The translations under genes and the position numbers were made by a program. This document shows, in pieces, positions 42,323-53,100 of a stretch of DNA of 63,157 nt; within the stretch, counting starts at the first letter, position 1, and each line of letters begins with the position of its first letter. The notes under the pieces were generated by a model that saw nothing but the letters and a program-made list of their open reading frames with translations, was not told the origin of the DNA and did not search any database. This DNA is from Planctomycetota bacterium (lineage in GTDB: Bacteria > Planctomycetota > Phycisphaerae > Sedimentisphaerales > Anaerobacaceae): contig JACNGQ010000250.1 in NCBI GenBank assembly GCA_014384025.1, positions 1 to 63,157 of the forward strand, written 5' to 3'.

Positions 42323-43225
42323 ATGGTACAAAACAAGAAGAAGCTCTCAGGCGTCTTTGCTCCTGTTGTAACGCCTTTTAATTCTGATGAACTCGCACTC
42401 GATGACTTAAGGTTCAACCTGCGAAAACTTAATGAAACTGATCTTACCGGCTATCTAGCGCTCGGTTCGAATGGTGAATTCAGGTCTCTAAGCGACAAAG
42501 AGCAGATTCAGGTCCTTGAGGTTTTCGCTCAAGAAAAAGGCAATAAAGTAGTTTTGGTCGGGACCGGCTGTGAATCCACCAGGCAAACAATCGAAAAGTC
42601 AAAACTGGCTTCTGAGATGGGCTTCGATTATGTCAGTATTATTACTCCGAATTATTTCTCCAAACACATCGACGGCGTAACTTTACAACATTATTACACA
42701 CAAGTCGCCGATTCAATTGATATACCTGTATTACTCTATAATGTACCGGGCTTCGCAGGTGGCGTAGTAATACCGCCTCAAACTGTTGCTGATCTTTCGA
42801 AGCACCCTAACATTGTGGGCATGAAAGATTCTTCGCCGACAGGACCGGCAAAATTCCTCGCCTGCCTTGATCCTGCGGAAGATTTTCATGTTCTGGCAGG
42901 TTCTGCCAATTTCATTTATTCGTCTTTTCACCTTGGAGCAACCGGCGGCGTCCTCTCGCTTGCAAATGCTCTTCCTGAGCCATGCTGCAATTTATACCGT
43001 TTGTTTACACAAGGCGAATATGATAAAGCAAAGGAACTTTCCTTCAGACTTGCCAGACTCAATGAGGCTGTTTCAAGCTCGTGGGGTGTAGCCGGCGTGA
43101 AAGCCGCGATGGATAAAACCGGATTTAAAGGGGGCCAGCCCCGGCATCCACTCCGGGGGATTTCAGATGAAGCTAAGGAACGAATAAAGCAGGCGATTAT
43201 CAATGAAAGATTTATGTCAGCCTAA
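42323..43225 (+). CDS. DapA-family 2-keto-3-deoxy-acid aldolase, 300 aa
   Basis: This Schiff-base TIM-barrel lyase has the lysine in VGMKDSS, the tyrosine in LLYNVPG and the opening GVFAPVVTPF. Next to a YjhG-type dehydratase it is most likely a YagE/YjhH-like aldolase that splits 2-keto-3-deoxy-xylonate (or -gluconate) to pyruvate and an aldehyde. A role in lysine synthesis is unlikely. The ATG at 42323 has AAGGA upstream and is preferred to the longer frame from 42293. Its end overlaps the kinase gene by 23 bp. Confidence 0.9.
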   Translation: MVQNKKKLSGVFAPVVTPFNSDELALDDLRFNLRKLNETDLTGYLALGSNGEFRSLSDKEQIQVLEVFAQEKGNKVVLVGTGCESTRQTIEKSKLASEMGFDYVSIITPNYFSKHIDGVTLQHYYTQVADSIDIPVLLYNVPGFAGGVVIPPQTVADLSKHPNIVGMKDSSPTGPAKFLACLDPAEDFHVLAGSANFIYSSFHLGATGGVLSLANALPEPCCNLYRLFTQGEYDKAKELSFRLARLNEAVSSSWGVAGVKAAMDKTGFKGGQPRHPLRGISDEAKERIKQAIINERFMSA

Positions 43226-44660
43226 ATACGTTGGAACGCGCGTCAGTAAAAAATTACAGGTAAGGTACCCCAGGCAGATTGTGAAGGCTCAAAACAAAAG
43301 TCGAAAGACAAAAAAAGGCAACACAATTTTGGCGGTTGATATCGGGACGACCGGTATGAAAATGGGGATATTTCGACTAACCGGCAGTAAGCTGAGTCTG
43401 GTTTGCCAATTCTCACAGGAGTATGAGCTAAACATTTATAATGACGGCTTGTTTGGGGATATAGAACAGGAAAAATGGAAAACTGTCTTCATCGCCGGAT
43501 GTAAAGAAATGAAGGATTTTATCAGCGATGTCGATGTTATTTCCCTTTCCGGTACCACGCCGGGTCTGACGGCCATGGACAAATCCGGCCGGGCTCTTCT
43601 CCCGGCCATCCTCATGCTTGATCAGCGTTCCCGCAAGCAGGCTCGATTCATAATAGAAACCATCGGAATAGAGAACCTTTTAAAGACCACGGCAAATATG
43701 CCGGTTGCTGGCGGATGTTCGCTGGCAAGCATTCTTTGGATTAAAGACAATTGTCCTGAAATCTTCGATAAAACCTACAAATTCGGCCATTCCAACACGT
43801 ACTTCGCTCACTGGTTGACAGGCGGCTTTGCAATCGACCCTTCATCTGCATCACTAACAGCACTGTACAATACTGTTCAAAATGACTTCACCTGGAACGA
43901 GAATATCGCCTCGGCTTTCGGACTCTCACTTAACAAGTTACCACAAATAATCCCGGCGTATGAAAGCGCCGGTCGAATGAGCAATTCACTCGCTCGGAAA
44001 CTGGGCTTCAAAAAGGAACCTCCGGTATTAATCGGCGGTAATGATGCGGTCTTGGCGGCGTATTCGGTGGGTATCAACGAGCCCGGTGACATAATTAATG
44101 TAAACGGTACCTGCGAAATCACTCTCGTATGCCTTGACAAATGCCTGAGTTCTGCGAATTACAACATCCGGGCCCACGTGCTGAAGGATCGATGGCTCAC
44201 TTTGCATGTTATGAATGCCGGTGGCAAAGCACTGGACTGGTACAAAAGCCTGTTCTGCAGTGAATTGAGTGCCGAGGAATTTTACAACAGCTTCCTTCCG
44301 CAGGCAATTGAGAGCTGGCTCAATTGCCAAAGCAGTGTTACTTACATACCTTATCTTATGGGTTCACGATATAGTCTGGAACCTCTGAAAGCTCAGTTAT
44401 TGGGATTGACCCAGCAGACCACCCGCGAGGAAATATTAGCCGGAATTGTCAGAGGACTTTGCGAATATCAGAAAGAACACCTGGAAGAAATTGGAAAGAA
44501 GATTCCTCTTAAAGACGTTATCCATGTAACGGGTGGCGCGACAAATCCGGCTTTAATGCGGGCAAAATCAAAATGGATGAGGGACAGCGAATATATCCAT
44601 AATGAGCAGTCATCCATGAAGGGAGCCGCCTTGCTTGGTCAGAAATATCTTGATAGTTGA
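43203..44660 (+). CDS. FGGY-family carbohydrate kinase, 485 aa
   Basis: This is a sugar kinase of the xylulokinase/gluconokinase family. The ATP-phosphate loop ILAVDIGTTGMKMGIF begins only at residue ~42. About 35 basic residues precede it, so the true start may be a later GTG (for example the codon in QIVKAQ); ATG 43203 overlaps the aldolase gene. Other marks are LSGTTPGLTAMD, INVNGTCEI and GGATNPALMRAKSKWM near the end. It probably phosphorylates the sugar or acid used in this operon, but which one is not readable. Confidence 0.88.
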   Translation: MKDLCQPKYVGTRVSKKLQVRYPRQIVKAQNKSRKTKKGNTILAVDIGTTGMKMGIFRLTGSKLSLVCQFSQEYELNIYNDGLFGDIEQEKWKTVFIAGCKEMKDFISDVDVISLSGTTPGLTAMDKSGRALLPAILMLDQRSRKQARFIIETIGIENLLKTTANMPVAGGCSLASILWIKDNCPEIFDKTYKFGHSNTYFAHWLTGGFAIDPSSASLTALYNTVQNDFTWNENIASAFGLSLNKLPQIIPAYESAGRMSNSLARKLGFKKEPPVLIGGNDAVLAAYSVGINEPGDIINVNGTCEITLVCLDKCLSSANYNIRAHVLKDRWLTLHVMNAGGKALDWYKSLFCSELSAEEFYNSFLPQAIESWLNCQSSVTYIPYLMGSRYSLEPLKAQLLGLTQQTTREEILAGIVRGLCEYQKEHLEEIGKKIPLKDVIHVTGGATNPALMRAKSKWMRDSEYIHNEQSSMKGAALLGQKYLDS

Positions 44661-44735
44661 TGACATCTTTGCACTGAAAACTTGTTAAGCTTGTGAAGTT
44701 TTGTTTATCCTGTTGATTGATAGGAGCACTGTATT

Positions 44736-46127
44736 ATGTTCAGCCTGCACCCGCTAATAATTCTTGTCATCGGCATGCTGACCGTCATACTCATGATTAC
44801 GGTCTTGAAGATGAATGCTTTCATCGCTTTGATTACCTCTGCCGTGGTCGTCAGCCTGCTTGCCCCTGGCGATTTTGCTGAAAAAATAAGCCGGGTGGCC
44901 GAAGCGTTTGGAAACACTGCCGGAAGTATTGGTATTGTTATTGCTTTGGCAGTGGTTATCGGCAAGTGCATGATGGATAGCGGTGCAGCGGATCGCATCG
45001 TTAGAGCTTTCCTCTCGGTGCTTGGGGAAAAGCGCAGCTCAACAGCTCTTATGGCCAGTGGTTTTGTACTTTCTATTCCGGTATTTTTTGACACGGTTTT
45101 TTATCTGCTCGTGCCCCTGGCCAGGTCTATGCACAGACGTACGAAGAAACATTACCTTAAGTATGCGATGGCTATTGTGGCCGGAGGAGTCGTTACACAC
45201 TCTCTTGTTCCACCAACTCCTGGGCCGCTTATCGTGGCCGATAACCTTGGCATTGATATAGGCGTTATGATTATGGTCGGAGCACTGGTTGCGCTTCCCG
45301 CCGCCATCATAGGAATGATCTTCTCGGGATATGCAGACAGGAGAATGAATATACCAATGAGACCACTTGGCGGCGAGCTTTCCGAACCAGAGCCGCTCGA
45401 AGACCATCAGTTACCGGGACTGCTGATATCACTTTTACCGATTATCCTGCCTGTGTTGCTGGTCTCGACCAATACGATTGTTCGCACGATAGCCAAAGGT
45501 GCTGCTGAGGGCTCGGGCTTAAACCAAGCCGCCGCCATCACAGCCGTGTTGGGAAATGTAAATCTGGCAATGCTCTTATCGACTGCTATTGCTATGTGGA
45601 TGCTCAAGAGCAAACGTGCTCTAACAAATGTACAATTGGCAAAAGTTGTTGAAGTGTCATTGATGAGTGGCGGCGTAATTATCCTTATTACCGCCGGTGG
45701 GGGGGCCTTCGGTGCAATGCTTAAGGCCGCCCAGATAGGACCGGCGATTGAAAAACTATTCACCAGTGATACCGGTCAACCGACAAGTGGTCTGATGCTC
45801 CTGGTCCTGGGTGCTCTTATCGCTGTGCTGATGAAAATAGCTCAGGGTTCAACCACCGTCGCAATGATAACATCATCAGCGATGATTGGCTCTATGATCA
45901 CATCGACACAAACGTTGGGTTATCATCCTGTATATCTGGCCGCTGCCATCGGAGGCGGCTCGATGGTAGGTTCATGGATGAACGACAGCGGGTTCTGGAT
46001 ATTCGTAAAAATGTCCGGACTCACTGAAGCCGAAGGCCTAAAAACCTGGACGCCGCTGCTGGCAATAGTCGGTCTCACATCCATCGTCGTCTCGCTGCTG
46101 TTAGCTCTGATTTTGCCAATGGCATAA
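44736..46127 (+). CDS. GntP-family gluconate/sugar-acid permease, 463 aa
   Basis: This is a multi-pass inner-membrane transporter of the GntP family, which imports gluconate, xylonate, glycerate and related acids. About 12 hydrophobic segments are present. Family-like text includes GSIGIVIALAVVIGKCMMDSGAA and the helix-loop HSLVPPTPGPL. As the last gene of the operon it supplies the substrate for the dehydratase. Its stop codon lies in a small hairpin shared with the convergent gene. Confidence 0.92.
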   Translation: MFSLHPLIILVIGMLTVILMITVLKMNAFIALITSAVVVSLLAPGDFAEKISRVAEAFGNTAGSIGIVIALAVVIGKCMMDSGAADRIVRAFLSVLGEKRSSTALMASGFVLSIPVFFDTVFYLLVPLARSMHRRTKKHYLKYAMAIVAGGVVTHSLVPPTPGPLIVADNLGIDIGVMIMVGALVALPAAIIGMIFSGYADRRMNIPMRPLGGELSEPEPLEDHQLPGLLISLLPIILPVLLVSTNTIVRTIAKGAAEGSGLNQAAAITAVLGNVNLAMLLSTAIAMWMLKSKRALTNVQLAKVVEVSLMSGGVIILITAGGGAFGAMLKAAQIGPAIEKLFTSDTGQPTSGLMLLVLGALIAVLMKIAQGSTTVAMITSSAMIGSMITSTQTLGYHPVYLAAAIGGGSMVGSWMNDSGFWIFVKMSGLTEAEGLKTWTPLLAIVGLTSIVVSLLLALILPMA

Positions 46128-46150
46128 AGGCTTATAACATTCTGCCTTTA
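46125..46150. terminator. small hairpin between convergent genes
   Basis: TAAAGGC (46125-46131) and GCCTTTA (46144-46150) form a perfect 7-bp stem with a 12-nt loop. It includes the stop codons of both converging genes. There is no T-run, so it is at best a weak bidirectional terminator. Confidence 0.3.
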
Positions 46151-48634
46151 GTAGTCCATGATTGCCCGGCCTATTTTTTCTATGAAAGTGCCATATATTG
46201 TATCTGTGATTGGAAACTCATTTTGGTCAAGACCGAGACGAACGATCACCATATCCCATTCCGGAATGACAAACATATCATTGTTATTATATCCACTGGC
46301 CGAATAGGTTCCCGCCGGAGCACCGGGCCACTTTCGCTTGCCGTCGTGCTTAATACTGTTGACCCACCAGTTATAGCCATAAACACCGCGGCCATCCGCA
46401 CCGCTCAGATCTTCCAGGGGTAAGGATGCCGGCACCTGGGCCCGCGTCGCCTGATAAACCCAGGCACTGCTGATTAACTGTTTACCTTTCCATTTACCCT
46501 TATTCAGAAATAAGTGGCCGAAACGAGCTAATTCTCGAGCCGAAATCTGAATGTGCTTGTTACCATTTCCCGAGCCGCCATTGACCACGATACCGTTCAC
46601 CTCTCCGAAATCGCCCCAGTCCCACTTGTCGGAGTTCATTCCAATCGGGTCAGCGATTTTCCGCTTGAACAGTACCTCTATCGGCTCGTCTGCTATGCGT
46701 GTCAGAACATTTCCAAACTGGTTCATCGCCGAATCCCAGTAAGCATACTTCGAGCCGGGCGGAGAAAATAGTGGTTTATCGGCCGGCTTAAAGGGTGTCG
46801 AACTCGGGCCGTGTTTATAGCCGCCCCGAGGTTCATCACCAACGGCGTAATATCCCGATGTCATTGTCGTGAAATGCCGAAGAGTGATAGCCGGATATGT
46901 TGAAGACATGCCGGATACGTATTCTTTTGCCCGCGTTTCCAGAGTCGCCCTGACGTCATCGATAAGCAGACCAAGCACCGTACTGGTAAAAGACTTGGTC
47001 AGAGACCAGACTCCGTGAACTTTGTCTATGTTCGAGCCTTTCCATATCATATATCCGTTGCGTATGATGACCAGCTCATTGATACCGTCCCTCCCGGTAT
47101 TATCCTTAAGATATGATATGGCAGCGTTAAACTTAGCAGAGTCTATACTTTGCGACTCAGGCTTCACCTCTTCCCAGTCTTTTCCCGGAAATGTCATTGT
47201 TGAATTGGTAATGTAAAGGACAGCGTCACCTTTCGAAGGGACTTGAAAGGTTTGTTCGCCCCAGTCTGCCCTTATTATAGTTCCTTCTGATATAATCCTG
47301 CCCTGACCGGGATCGAACCACTCGTATTTGTATCTGCCGGATTTCAATGTTACAGTTATTGAATTTTCATCAGTTGCAGGCTTAAAAACCAGATACTCCA
47401 CGCCGGGATTTGCCAGGCAATATTTTGTCGAGGCCAAACCTTTGTAGGGCCGCATCGCAGCCAGATTCATTCTCTCGGCATACCTTCGTGTATGCCCCAT
47501 ACTTACACGAATCGATTCCCACTTCGGGTCAAATTTTTCTCCGAGAACCACACCATCATACGGATCCATAAAAATCGGATTGTACCCCCGCAGGAAACTC
47601 TTCCATACCCATGCCTGATTTCCACCAATTCCCCATAAATGGTCTGTGTCATTCAGGATGACCTTTCGGCCATCGGCAGCCGGTGGATTGTCCCTATAGC
47701 CGCCCTCATTATTAGGGGAAATCCAGTCGGCAGGACTGTCGAACAGAGTTTCATTTTTTCCTCCGCGATACTGGAACGTCATCCCGACCGGATGCTGCTT
47801 AGGTTTGTCTTTCTCATACTTTTTAATAAAACGAATCATGTGATATTGCCATTGCGTTGATGGCGGATGATTTTCATTAGAAATCTCATATAACACATTG
47901 TCAAAATCGTTGACCGTATCAATGACCTTGCGCACATAAGCTTCCTGCAAAGCAGTGACCTCCGGGTTGGCCAGAGTATGAAATTCGAGTCCTTTACCAT
48001 CTTCATTTTGGTCTCCATCAATACCATTAATATTATTCTGCTTATGAAATGGATGGCCTTCCCACGCTCCGTCTGAAAACTGCATTGCCCAGCCCTCGAA
48101 GAGCATTACCGAAACGTAGATGCCGCGTTCACGGGCCGCTGAAATACGGCGCCGCAACCGGTCAAAGTAAGCGGGATTGAACTTCGTAAGATCAAACTTC
48201 GGCTTGCCGTCAAGGGCCTTACCCGGCCCGGTTCGCGCCCAGGGTTGAGGTGCGGATGTATGGAGCTTGCTCTCCCTGTTTGCTTTTGTGTTCCAGGTTA
48301 CCGGCTCCCATGTCCACATTCGGATAAAGTTGTGGTTCAGCTTCTGCATCCAATCAAGGCATGCGGTAAAGTCGAATTCCGGCGGCGGGTCTTTCGGGCC
48401 AATGTCCACCAGATTTGACCATGTATGCGAGCCCGTAAGATAAACAGCCCGGCCGCTATCATCAGTAAAATAGCGAGGATTGTCCTTGAGAACTCGCAGC
48501 GGACCTTGCATTCTTATATCTTTCGCACCGGCCTCCAGATTTACAAAAACGGAGCTAACAATAAGGGCCGAGACCAATATCCGTCTTAAGGTCGTAAACT
48601 TAGTTTTGCGTGTCCCAATAATTTTCCGATACAT
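46148..48634 (-). CDS. DUF4038 apiosidase-like glycosidase fused to a class C beta-lactamase-type serine hydrolase, 828 aa
   Basis: This is a secreted protein with three parts. After a signal peptide (to about 37), residues ~45-380 are a DUF4038 TIM barrel as in apiosidase-type GH140, with candidate acid E254 in ISNEN. Residues ~385-478 match the collagen-binding-like C-terminal domain usual in that family. Residues ~490-828 are a serine beta-lactamase/esterase fold with the nucleophile S544 and K547 in SLTK, a tyrosine in KYAYWD and a typical C-terminal NNNDMFVIPEWDMVIVRLG strand. AGGAG precedes the ATG. The C-terminal part may be a sugar esterase, not a drug-resistance enzyme. It is a single gene. 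Confidence 0.85.
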   Translation of the reverse strand: MYRKIIGTRKTKFTTLRRILVSALIVSSVFVNLEAGAKDIRMQGPLRVLKDNPRYFTDDSGRAVYLTGSHTWSNLVDIGPKDPPPEFDFTACLDWMQKLNHNFIRMWTWEPVTWNTKANRESKLHTSAPQPWARTGPGKALDGKPKFDLTKFNPAYFDRLRRRISAARERGIYVSVMLFEGWAMQFSDGAWEGHPFHKQNNINGIDGDQNEDGKGLEFHTLANPEVTALQEAYVRKVIDTVNDFDNVLYEISNENHPPSTQWQYHMIRFIKKYEKDKPKQHPVGMTFQYRGGKNETLFDSPADWISPNNEGGYRDNPPAADGRKVILNDTDHLWGIGGNQAWVWKSFLRGYNPIFMDPYDGVVLGEKFDPKWESIRVSMGHTRRYAERMNLAAMRPYKGLASTKYCLANPGVEYLVFKPATDENSITVTLKSGRYKYEWFDPGQGRIISEGTIIRADWGEQTFQVPSKGDAVLYITNSTMTFPGKDWEEVKPESQSIDSAKFNAAISYLKDNTGRDGINELVIIRNGYMIWKGSNIDKVHGVWSLTKSFTSTVLGLLIDDVRATLETRAKEYVSGMSSTYPAITLRHFTTMTSGYYAVGDEPRGGYKHGPSSTPFKPADKPLFSPPGSKYAYWDSAMNQFGNVLTRIADEPIEVLFKRKIADPIGMNSDKWDWGDFGEVNGIVVNGGSGNGNKHIQISARELARFGHLFLNKGKWKGKQLISSAWVYQATRAQVPASLPLEDLSGADGRGVYGYNWWVNSIKHDGKRKWPGAPAGTYSASGYNNNDMFVIPEWDMVIVRLGLDQNEFPITDTIYGTFIEKIGRAIMDY

Positions 48635-48904
48635 GTTGATTCTCCTAAATAAATCTGATTATGGATTCTGTAAAGATTAAGCTTCTTCTGCCTTCTACCT
48701 CCTGAATGATTTATTATAACAGCAGTAAGATTTCAACGAGTACTCATAGTAGTCTAACGAACTAAAGTCTTCTAATCAAATACTAAACGAATCCTGAACA
48801 TTGAAAGCTTTCAGAGAGTATATATTTTTAATCGAAGTGAAATTGGACAATGTATAAAAACACTTAATAGATAGAAACAAATACCTAATGCATAGAATGT
48901 AAAT

Positions 48905-50080
48905 ATGCTTCAATCAAATGCAATAGCGCCCGGCTGTTATAAAATGCCTCTGTCCTTAAGTAGGATTCGACATTTGCCTTCTATATGTGTGATTTTGTGC
49001 CTTTTGCTGGTTCAAATCACCGCATCCGCAGCACAGATAACTTCATATAATGACACGATTATTCCTATTCCCCACCCTATTACAAGTCTCTTGTGGTCAG
49101 AAACAGTTCACAGAGAGCTGGGATTTTCAGCGGCCCAGATTAATGAAGTAGAGAACGTAGTTTCTGAAAGTGACCTGCCCCTGTGGCGATTGCGTGACCT
49201 TCCGCCCCAGAAACGTAATGAAGCAGCCGCTCCGCTTATTAATCAACTTAACAGCAAACTTGCCCAAATACTTTCCGACCGGCAATTGGAACGGCTGGAC
49301 CAGCTCGTATGGCAAGCGAGAGGTATCGACGTAATTCTTGGGCCCCAGGTCACTCTAAGACTTAATCTCTCGTCCGAGCAAACAGGCAGAATCCGAACGT
49401 TATTAAATATATCCTATGGCAAAATCACTTCATTAAAGAACAACGTCGATATAAGCTCCGAGTCACAAAGAGCAGCTTACATCCAAAATCTGCAAGCCGA
49501 AACTCAAAGGAACATCCTGGCCGTTTTGAATAGCTATCAAAAGAATACTTTTACAATGCTAATGGGACGTCCTTTTAATTTCTCTCGGGTTCAAACTGTC
49601 GCCTGTAAAGCCCCCGAATTTGAAATTGACACCTGGATTAACTCACCGCCGGTCAGGCTGTCCGAACTAAAAGGAAAAGTAACAGTCATACATTTTTACG
49701 CATTCGGCTGCAGCAACTGCATCCGCACACTTCCCTACTATAACGACTGGCACAAGAAATTTCCCACAAGCAGCTTTTCCATAATTGGAATCCACAGGCC
49801 GGAGACTGAACAGGAGCGAAATATCGAAAAAGTCGAAGACAAAGCTACTCGAGCACGTATTGAATATCCGATTGCCATCGATAATGACAGCCTTGCCTGG
49901 AATTCATGGGCAAACAATATTTGGCCCAGCATATACCTTATCGACAAGAACGGCTTCGTACGATACTGGTGGTACGGCGAACTAAATTGGCAGGGTGCAG
50001 AAAGCGAAAAGTTACTGGCCGAAAGAATCCGGGAATTAATACTTGAGCTTGTAGCAGCACCGGACACTCCCATGAACTGA
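48905..50080 (+). CDS. TlpA/AhpC-type thioredoxin-like periplasmic protein, 391 aa
   Basis: An N-terminal signal segment (HLPSICVILCLLLVQITASAA, about 24-44) is followed by ~180 helical residues (45-230) with no known match. The C-terminal ~150 residues are a TlpA/AhpC-type thioredoxin domain with the redox motif CSNC, and cis-proline context WPSIYLIDKNG. The protein probably reduces or exchanges disulfides outside the cytoplasm. The start is unsure: ATG 48905 or ATG 48944 (MPLSLSR), neither with a clear ribosome-binding site. It converges with the subtilisin gene, 29 bp away. Confidence 0.85.
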   Translation: MLQSNAIAPGCYKMPLSLSRIRHLPSICVILCLLLVQITASAAQITSYNDTIIPIPHPITSLLWSETVHRELGFSAAQINEVENVVSESDLPLWRLRDLPPQKRNEAAAPLINQLNSKLAQILSDRQLERLDQLVWQARGIDVILGPQVTLRLNLSSEQTGRIRTLLNISYGKITSLKNNVDISSESQRAAYIQNLQAETQRNILAVLNSYQKNTFTMLMGRPFNFSRVQTVACKAPEFEIDTWINSPPVRLSELKGKVTVIHFYAFGCSNCIRTLPYYNDWHKKFPTSSFSIIGIHRPETEQERNIEKVEDKATRARIEYPIAIDNDSLAWNSWANNIWPSIYLIDKNGFVRYWWYGELNWQGAESEKLLAERIRELILELVAAPDTPMN

Positions 50081-50109
50081 TTGGAACTTGCCAATAACTT
50101 ATCCTGCAG

Positions 50110-53100
50110 TTAGACTGGGTTTTTTACCTGAAATGCCTCTGATAAGATAGTGCTTTGACCATCAGGAGATCGTAAAGTAATATCATATATTCCCTGGGGC
50201 AATCCTGCAGGAACAAGAATTTCCATACTTCCATTCATATTGATTGACTTTATTTCCACGGGGATATCGTTAAGAAGAACATCATGACCGACTAAAAAAT
50301 TAATTCCTTCAAGTGTTAGCATAACTGTCAAAGGGACACTGTTATCGTTTTGAATTTCAGGTTCAACCAAGTGAATAGATAAGAGCTTTTTTGAGCCTTC
50401 CGCCAGCCAATCAAGGCTGTTTTTCATAATCATGTTCATTCCATTATTTGAAATTCGCTCAAGAGCAAAAGCAAAAAACACTGCACGATAACTGCCGGTC
50501 TCCACGGTAATTCCAATAACGTCTTCAGGATTCTGATTAGTGAAAAGAGCCGGTTTTGCTATATCACTGCTATCCAATACTAAAATATCCGTCATATTCG
50601 GAACGTTTGCATCGAATTCGGCATTCAAACCGGATATTCCAAGGCCGATGGGACTATCGGTTATTTCAGAAATATCCAATGTGGTTTCCTGAGATAAAAT
50701 CTCTCCAGTGTCTGAGTAGCTAACAAATGGATCATGGTTAAATCCTAAAATATGTAAAACCTGTTGTCCAAACGGAGTATGTTCATGTTGATCGCTCCAA
50801 TCCATACCTGAAATCAGCAGCCGTCCACCTTGTGCTAAATACTGTGTTAGTTCAACATTGAATCGGGTTCGGTAATTCAATAGCAGCACTAAATTATCTG
50901 TAACGGCGTTAAGTGATGTAGTAGCCATAAACCATGAAACCGCCTGAAAGTTTTGCATATAATCAAGAGTAGGATAAGCATTCAGTGCGTTCACATCCCA
51001 CAAAGTTGACTCATAACCTGCAAGATTTATTGCTTCGATATATTGGTTCTCGATAGAATCGCTGCCGTCATCATCAATTAATAATACATTTCCCTCTGGA
51101 GCGGGAACCTTCGTAACGCGCGCCCACACAGGAACGCGCAGAACTTCTGCCTGGCTGTCCAAATCTATGATCACATCACCACTGATGTCTTCGAATTCTC
51201 CGAGTTGCGATGGGGGATTGAATTTCAGTTTTAACAGGACTTCGACACTTTCAGATGGTGCTAAATCAAATTGATTGGGGAATATATCGAAAGATTCTAT
51301 TCGTTCCGTGCGAGATAATTCCATTGAGATGAAAAAAGATTGAGGCTGCTGCGATACATTTCTTAAGCTGACAATTCTTTCGGATTCAGTCAAGTTACCG
51401 ACCAATAAATTTGCCCAGCTTATGGTCGATGGTGTTGCGATCAAAGGAATATTCATGGCCTTGCCGGGATCAATATGGCCCCCTCCCCGTTCCATCCCGG
51501 ACATCGAAGCAATATTCAATGGTCGTTCGGCAGAAATGACTATTGCTGATTTGATATCTTCGGGTTTCCATGAGGGATTCATTTGTTTGATGAGGGCGGC
51601 AGCCCCTGCCACACGGGGTGCCGAAAAGCTGGTTCCATTACTGAAACTAAAACCCGACAAATCAAATGCTGTGTACTCGAAGGAATTAAATTGGAATTCA
51701 CCGGGAAAGTCGTCTTGTGTCGCCGCATAACTTCCTTCACCTATCGCAACTATCTCAGGCTTTAAAGAATAGCTAAGAGATGGACCCAGAGAAGAAAAAG
51801 TACTTAATTGAAAAGGATTTTGCTCTCTGTCTAAGGGCGCAGCGGCATAAAACTCTATTTCCACGATGCTTGAGTTCTTAATGGCATCCTTGATAAACAA
51901 TCCGGTATTGTGCGACAGGAAATATGAAGGTATTTCTGTGCCGGGAACGCTTGGACCAAGAAGAAGTTCGTCTGGACCCTCTTCTGCATTACTATTATTA
52001 TAGATCAAAGCGCCCCAGCCGCCAATTTCCTGTATATGGTCAATTTTAGTTGTGAATGTGCAAATACCTCGCTGAACCAAAACCCATTTATTCTCCGCAG
52101 AACCACCAAGCAGGTTCTCACAAACCAGGCCATCTTGATCGCCTCCGAAACTGCGGCCGTCATAATTATCAGCGTCAATAAGTTCGAAACGTCCGAGGAA
52201 TGGCCGAGAGAAAAAATCCGAATCCGGACCTAAAACAACTTCTTCTCCGCTTAAGATTTCTCTACCATCGGCATATACGTTCATCATCGCAATTGACGCC
52301 TTGGCGGAAAACTCACCAGTGTGAGAATTTGTCAAAGAACCGACCGTGATAACTTCCGGAATCTGCCCCGGAGCTCCGATTGTCTCTGTCTTACCGGAAT
52401 TACCTGCTGCAGCAACGACAACTACTCCCGCCTTTATCGCATTCTTGATTGCCACAGCCTCGGGATCCAGGAGGGTATTGATATAAGATTCGGAACCTAA
52501 GCTGAGATTCACAACATCCATACCATCTTCAACACAGGCCTCAAGTGCGCCAAGGATTTGTTCTAATGTTGTAAAATCACTTGTGAAAACCTTATAATTT
52601 CCCAAATATGCATTAGGTGCAAAACCTGAGATTAATCCCAAAGGCGATATAGTATTCAAACTTCCTGCCGCGCAGGATGCTACATGTGTTCCATGTCCAT
52701 TCCGGTCAAAAGGAGTCGAATCTTGAGCCGAATCTCCGGCCTTTGTGAAAACACGCGCCACAATAATTTTATTGTTGGTAAAATTCGTATCACCGAGCGG
52801 AAATCCCTCGGGAAGCTCATATCCTTCATCATTGAACATTATGTGGGTGATGTCTATCCCCGTATCGATAATTCCGATCTTGATTCCTTGTCCGGCAAGT
52901 GATTGACCGCCGCTGAGCTGCCATGCCAAAGGGGCATTCATTAGATCATTGCTCTTGGTTAGTAAGCGATTGTATTTCCGGTTTGGAACTATCGCTAATA
53001 CCTCAGGCAGGGACCGAATTCTTGATACGATTCTACCCGGCATCTCCAGAGATAGGCCATTTATAAGGCCGGTAAATCGACGACGAGGAACGATATCGGG

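Noticed and set aside
42314-43225. Assignment of the DapA-family gene to lysine synthesis
   Set aside because: The neighbours are a YjhG/YagF dehydratase, kinase and sugar-acid permease, so a keto-deoxy-acid aldolase is more likely.
46790-47110. Beta-lactamase domain taken as an antibiotic-resistance gene
   Set aside because: It is fused to a secreted glycosidase and belongs to the broad serine hydrolase/esterase group. Resistance is not supported by the context.
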